From Lichenostomus cassidix (taxonomy: Eukaryota > Chordata > Aves > Passeriformes > Meliphagidae), in NCBI GenBank assembly GCA_008360975.2, contig CM039183.1, forward strand, positions 45,623,850-45,687,849: a stretch of DNA of 64,000 bases. The letters are read 5' to 3'. The translations under genes and the position numbers were made by a program. Shown piece after piece: positions 60,601-64,000 of this stretch. The notes under the pieces were generated by a model, which saw nothing but the letters and a program-made list of their open reading frames with translations, was not told the origin of the DNA and did no database searches. How positions within the stretch are numbered: the first letter of the stretch is position 1; each line of letters opens with the position of its first letter.

Positions 60601-62856
60601 CAGGTATGTTGTGGGAGTTTCCGTAGATTGAAACTTCAATTCCCATTGTTCTTAGTGCTATCGCTACTGCACAAATGGTTCTGTATCCACTGCCTTTCTC
60701 CTTTGTGTTAACCTGGTTGTGAAACCTGGTGCCTTACACAGAGCTTCCAGATGAAAAGATTAGGTTTAAAGTTGCTCCATGGAACAAATTTTATTTGATA
60801 GATTCCATGTTTTAGACTCTAAAATTTCTTGCATTTGGTGAACTTGCTGAATGTCCAGAGTCCTGAGGTAAACCCACTACAGTCCTGTGGGAGACTGGCC
60901 AAGGAGTCAGGGAGTCTGGGAAGCCCCAGCCTTCAGTGACATCAATACCTGGCTTTGCTGTTGGTTTTAGGACAGAGGAACCTTAGCTGAGCCGTTCCAT
61001 TGTCTGAGCAGCTTCCTACTGACTGGAGGACTGGGAAGAACAAAAACATTTCATCTAATTCAAACTGAAACCAAATTCTGAAAAATATGAAGTTTCCTGT
61101 TAGCAGGAAACCCCCTTTCCTGGCTGTCCTCAGTTCTAAGTTGGATGACTTCATCCTCTCATGTAAACTCAGGACAGTCGTGCTTCTTAACTAGTGGAGT
61201 TTCAGTACACAAAGGAAATATATAAAGATAGTAGATTATAATGATTGATTTTAATGAGAAGCACAGAAGGGAATTATCTACATTTAAAGTTTTAATGTGT
61301 TTCCTGACACTGTTTCTCTCTAAATAACTGGGTAAATCAGACTAGCTTTTAACAGATGATGTTATATATCATTCCAAACACAAATAATCTAACTACTGTA
61401 GCTGGAAGGGAATTTACTCTGTCAAAGTCTAGATAGGTTTTTGAGTCAACAAATATATAGTTACAAATCTTAAAAATGTGTAGGCCAGAAGCAAAGGTTA
61501 GGTCTTTCCCTGTCACATCATACATAACACAGGCAATAGATTTTTCACCTGGTTTCTCCCAGGTTTATACCAGCCATTCTTAGAGCAGGAGGCTCCTGCA
61601 AAGTGGTGAGTGGAGTGGCTCCTCTGGGAGAGGACAGAGGCCTTCCACACAGCAGGGGAGGAGCAACTGGAGAAGGTGGAAGCAGCTTGTCCCCTGGCCA
61701 AAGGGGGAACTCAGAAGCTGCAATGGTTGATAAGTTCAGCAACTTTATCATCATGTGGTTGAAAATGAAGGATGCTCAGGATGCCTGTTAGAACTCCCAA
61801 CAAAAAGGTACATGACTGCATTTGGCATCAGCTCCTTTGTATTTTGGTAGCTGGGACTGAGACAAAGGATTTTTATGAAGCACACTACCATCCACTAAAA
61901 TTAATAATCACACTGAATACCAAAATCAGGTAAACAATTTAGGCATTGGTTTTCTGTTACATTGTAATTTCTGAATCATCATTTGCATGTGCTGTTCACA
62001 ATACCTTTTAATTCCTACTCCCGTATCTCACATTCCATAATGTTCTAGGATCTGTCATTCTCTCACCCTCTGGACATAACCTACTTAGCATTTTTCTCTT
62101 GCTCCATCAACTCCTTTGCTCTTTGAATACTAACTATTGTTTATGTATTGAATAGTAGATGTATTATGTATTTAATTATACCCTTATCAATTATTCTTCT
62201 GTTGCATTCAGTGTTGGAATATGATGCTTTTTTTTTCTAGATATTCCAGTTCCTTTGATAATAGCTATTGCTCTTCTTGTAAATCATGTCTTGCATATAA
62301 AACAAAATATTTTGTACAAGTGCTCCCTTTAGCCAGGGGCACTTGGATCTGAAAGGTCCTCCATCAAAATTTAATAAATGTAGGTTAATCCCACTGTCAT
62401 AACCTCTCCACGAACTTAATTTTCATGAAAGAAACCAGAGCAAGATAGAAATGAGCAACAACTTAAAGAAGATGTAGCATCTTTTTATTACTTGAATGAC
62501 TTTACATGCAAAGAACAGAGTCTGTGTGAAATGACAAAATACAACAAAGTGAATGCAATCTGTGAAGGAAAAGACATGGCAGCAGAAAATATTGAAAAGC
62601 AGTCACAATAACAGTTGAGGTTAATGAGAGCTATTAATAACACTGGTGTAACTGAAACTTCTCAAGAGTAGTCCAGCAAGTGGAAGCATTTGTGTAAAAC
62701 AGCCAAACATGACATATTTCACTAGGTATTTGATCGTACCCTTTGATTTCTGGAACACGTGTTGAGGAATTACCATATGTATGGATGGAGAAACACCAGA
62801 AAAAAGTGATTATCCTAAAAGTCTGCCTTGGCATACTTACTGAGAAGGAAATACTA

Positions 62857-62872
62857 GTAGGAAATTTCCTAC
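62857..62872. repeat. 16-bp palindrome flanked by short direct repeats
   Basis: GTAGGAAATTTCCTAC is a perfect palindrome. The sequence TACTGAGAAGGAAAT occurs just before and just after it. Confidence 0.9.
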
Positions 62873-64000
62873 ATACTGAGAAGGAAATTTTGAAATTACA
62901 GCCAATACTAATTTTCTTCCTTTCATTTGTATACTGGCACAAAGGAAAAAAGAGAGTAAACCCAAACCAGGAGCTGTACCTGCATTTTTTCAATATATTC
63001 CTTGGAAAGTTTTGCTCTACCTGACCTTGAAATATTTCACGAGAAGATATAGTATATTTTCATGAATGCTGAGGGTACACCAATGATGCTCCCATTCAGA
63101 GACAACAAAAGCAGACCATTCTCAAGGATCTTGGAAAGGCTGGGTGATGACAGCTTACAATCCAGTTGACAGAAATGGAAGTTTAGTGCTGAGCATGAGA
63201 TAATATAAACAGATCAAGGAGAAATACTGATGTATTATTGATCACTAATTCATCTGCAGAGTAACAACTTGAACAAAGGTATACTGAAATGATATAGGAT
63301 TCTAGAAATTCATGTCCAATCTACCTACAGGAAAAATCTTAAGAGCTTTGTTGTAGAAAAATACAAAATGGACTCAAGAGTTGAATCTGAATTGAGAGTT
63401 TGAAAATCTCAGGGATTAGAGAAAGCAAACACCTATTCCCAGAGTCTCTGATGATACCAGGCAAAACTGCCAAATAATACTTCTAAGCAATGCCACAGGG
63501 CAAGTCTTTCTCAAAAGTAGGTCAATGACTATAAACACATGGCTTGTGCTTCTGACATCTTCACTTGAAATGAATAGCATTATGCCCAAACCAGAAAGAG
63601 CCCAGCACAGGTATGAAGAGCTTCCTGTGTCTGCCTACAAGACACATGTTGGCACAGACAGACTGCAAACCATTGCTATCAGTAAGAGGTCAGCAGGCAC
63701 TTTTACTTTCAGCTGCAGTTTTATGAGTGCCAAACAGAAGGCAGAGCCCGAAAAGACTTCAGCAGTAGCTGGCATTCTATCTGCAGGATTTGGAGGAAGT
63801 GGGAGGGGGGATGGGGGAAAAGCCAGATCCTGACATTTTAGAAGTAGCTGTGGTGAGGTTGTCTAACAGGAAATATTTTATGTTACGGGGTTAAATGCTA
63901 AAAAAATTTTTGAAAATTATACTAATGCTGTATAATAAGTCCTTCAAGGTGAAGCATGCTTCATATTTGTGTACAGAGAGGTAAGCACATGTGGTACTTT

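Larger units (their letters stand above)
50760..64000. other. Intergenic, no supported gene
   Basis: In human the next gene after MAP1LC3C is PLD5 on the same strand as MAP1LC3C; no phospholipase D-like exon was recognised here, so its 3' end may lie beyond the window. Open frames up to 119 codons (62634-62993, minus) have no recognised homology. Contents noted: hairpins at 51233-51262, 53689-53715 and 55170-55190, a TA microsatellite at 57612-57675 and a palindrome at 62857-62872. Confidence 0.5.

Noticed and set aside
62634..62993. 119-codon minus-strand frame, considered as a PLD5 exon because PLD5 follows MAP1LC3C in human.
   Set aside because: No phospholipase D motif (HKD or relatives) or recognisable PLD5 end; it overlaps the palindrome and repeats on the other strand.

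Overview
The window is vertebrate nuclear DNA, almost certainly from a bird. The genes are split by GT-AG introns and lie in AT-rich intergenic DNA. The recognisable repeats are nearly all CR1 LINE fragments, with one tRNA-Ile-like SINE piece of the kind known from songbirds at the left edge. The gene order EXO1 then MAP1LC3C (opposite strand) matches the block on human chromosome 1, as recalled from general knowledge. The exact species cannot be read from this window.

Layout. 1-690: a SINE fragment joined to a dead, internally deleted CR1. 1179-1932: two candidate plus-strand exons of an upstream gene; by synteny this could be the 3' part of WDR64, but I could not confirm it. 5715-6674: an intact single-exon CDS on the minus strand for a secreted N-formylglutamate amidohydrolase-like protein, the least studied gene here. 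11740-12600: a CpG island with a 12-bp minisatellite, the EXO1 promoter. 12425-29864: EXO1 in 13 coding exons, all phases consistent, 797 aa. 29865-48122: an 18-kb interval with old CR1 pieces and no gene I can support. 48123-49769: MAP1LC3C on the minus strand in four coding exons, 143 aa, with its own CpG island. 49770-64000: intergenic, with one CR1 tail, a TA microsatellite and several small hairpins.

Function. EXO1 is a nuclear 5'-3' exonuclease and flap endonuclease of mismatch repair and recombination. MAP1LC3C is a ubiquitin-like autophagosome protein. The amidohydrolase-like protein is predicted to act outside the cell. The three are neighbours, not an operon, and nothing in the sequence links their functions.

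Most notable observations: (1) the secreted amidohydrolase-like gene; (2) a 23-bp exact match between EXO1 coding exon 12 and an AT-rich repeat in EXO1 intron 9, which looks like a templated insertion; (3) an ATG-bearing 12-bp minisatellite in the EXO1 promoter; (4) a 42-bp near-perfect palindrome upstream of the amidohydrolase-like gene. No CRISPR array, operon or prokaryotic system is present.
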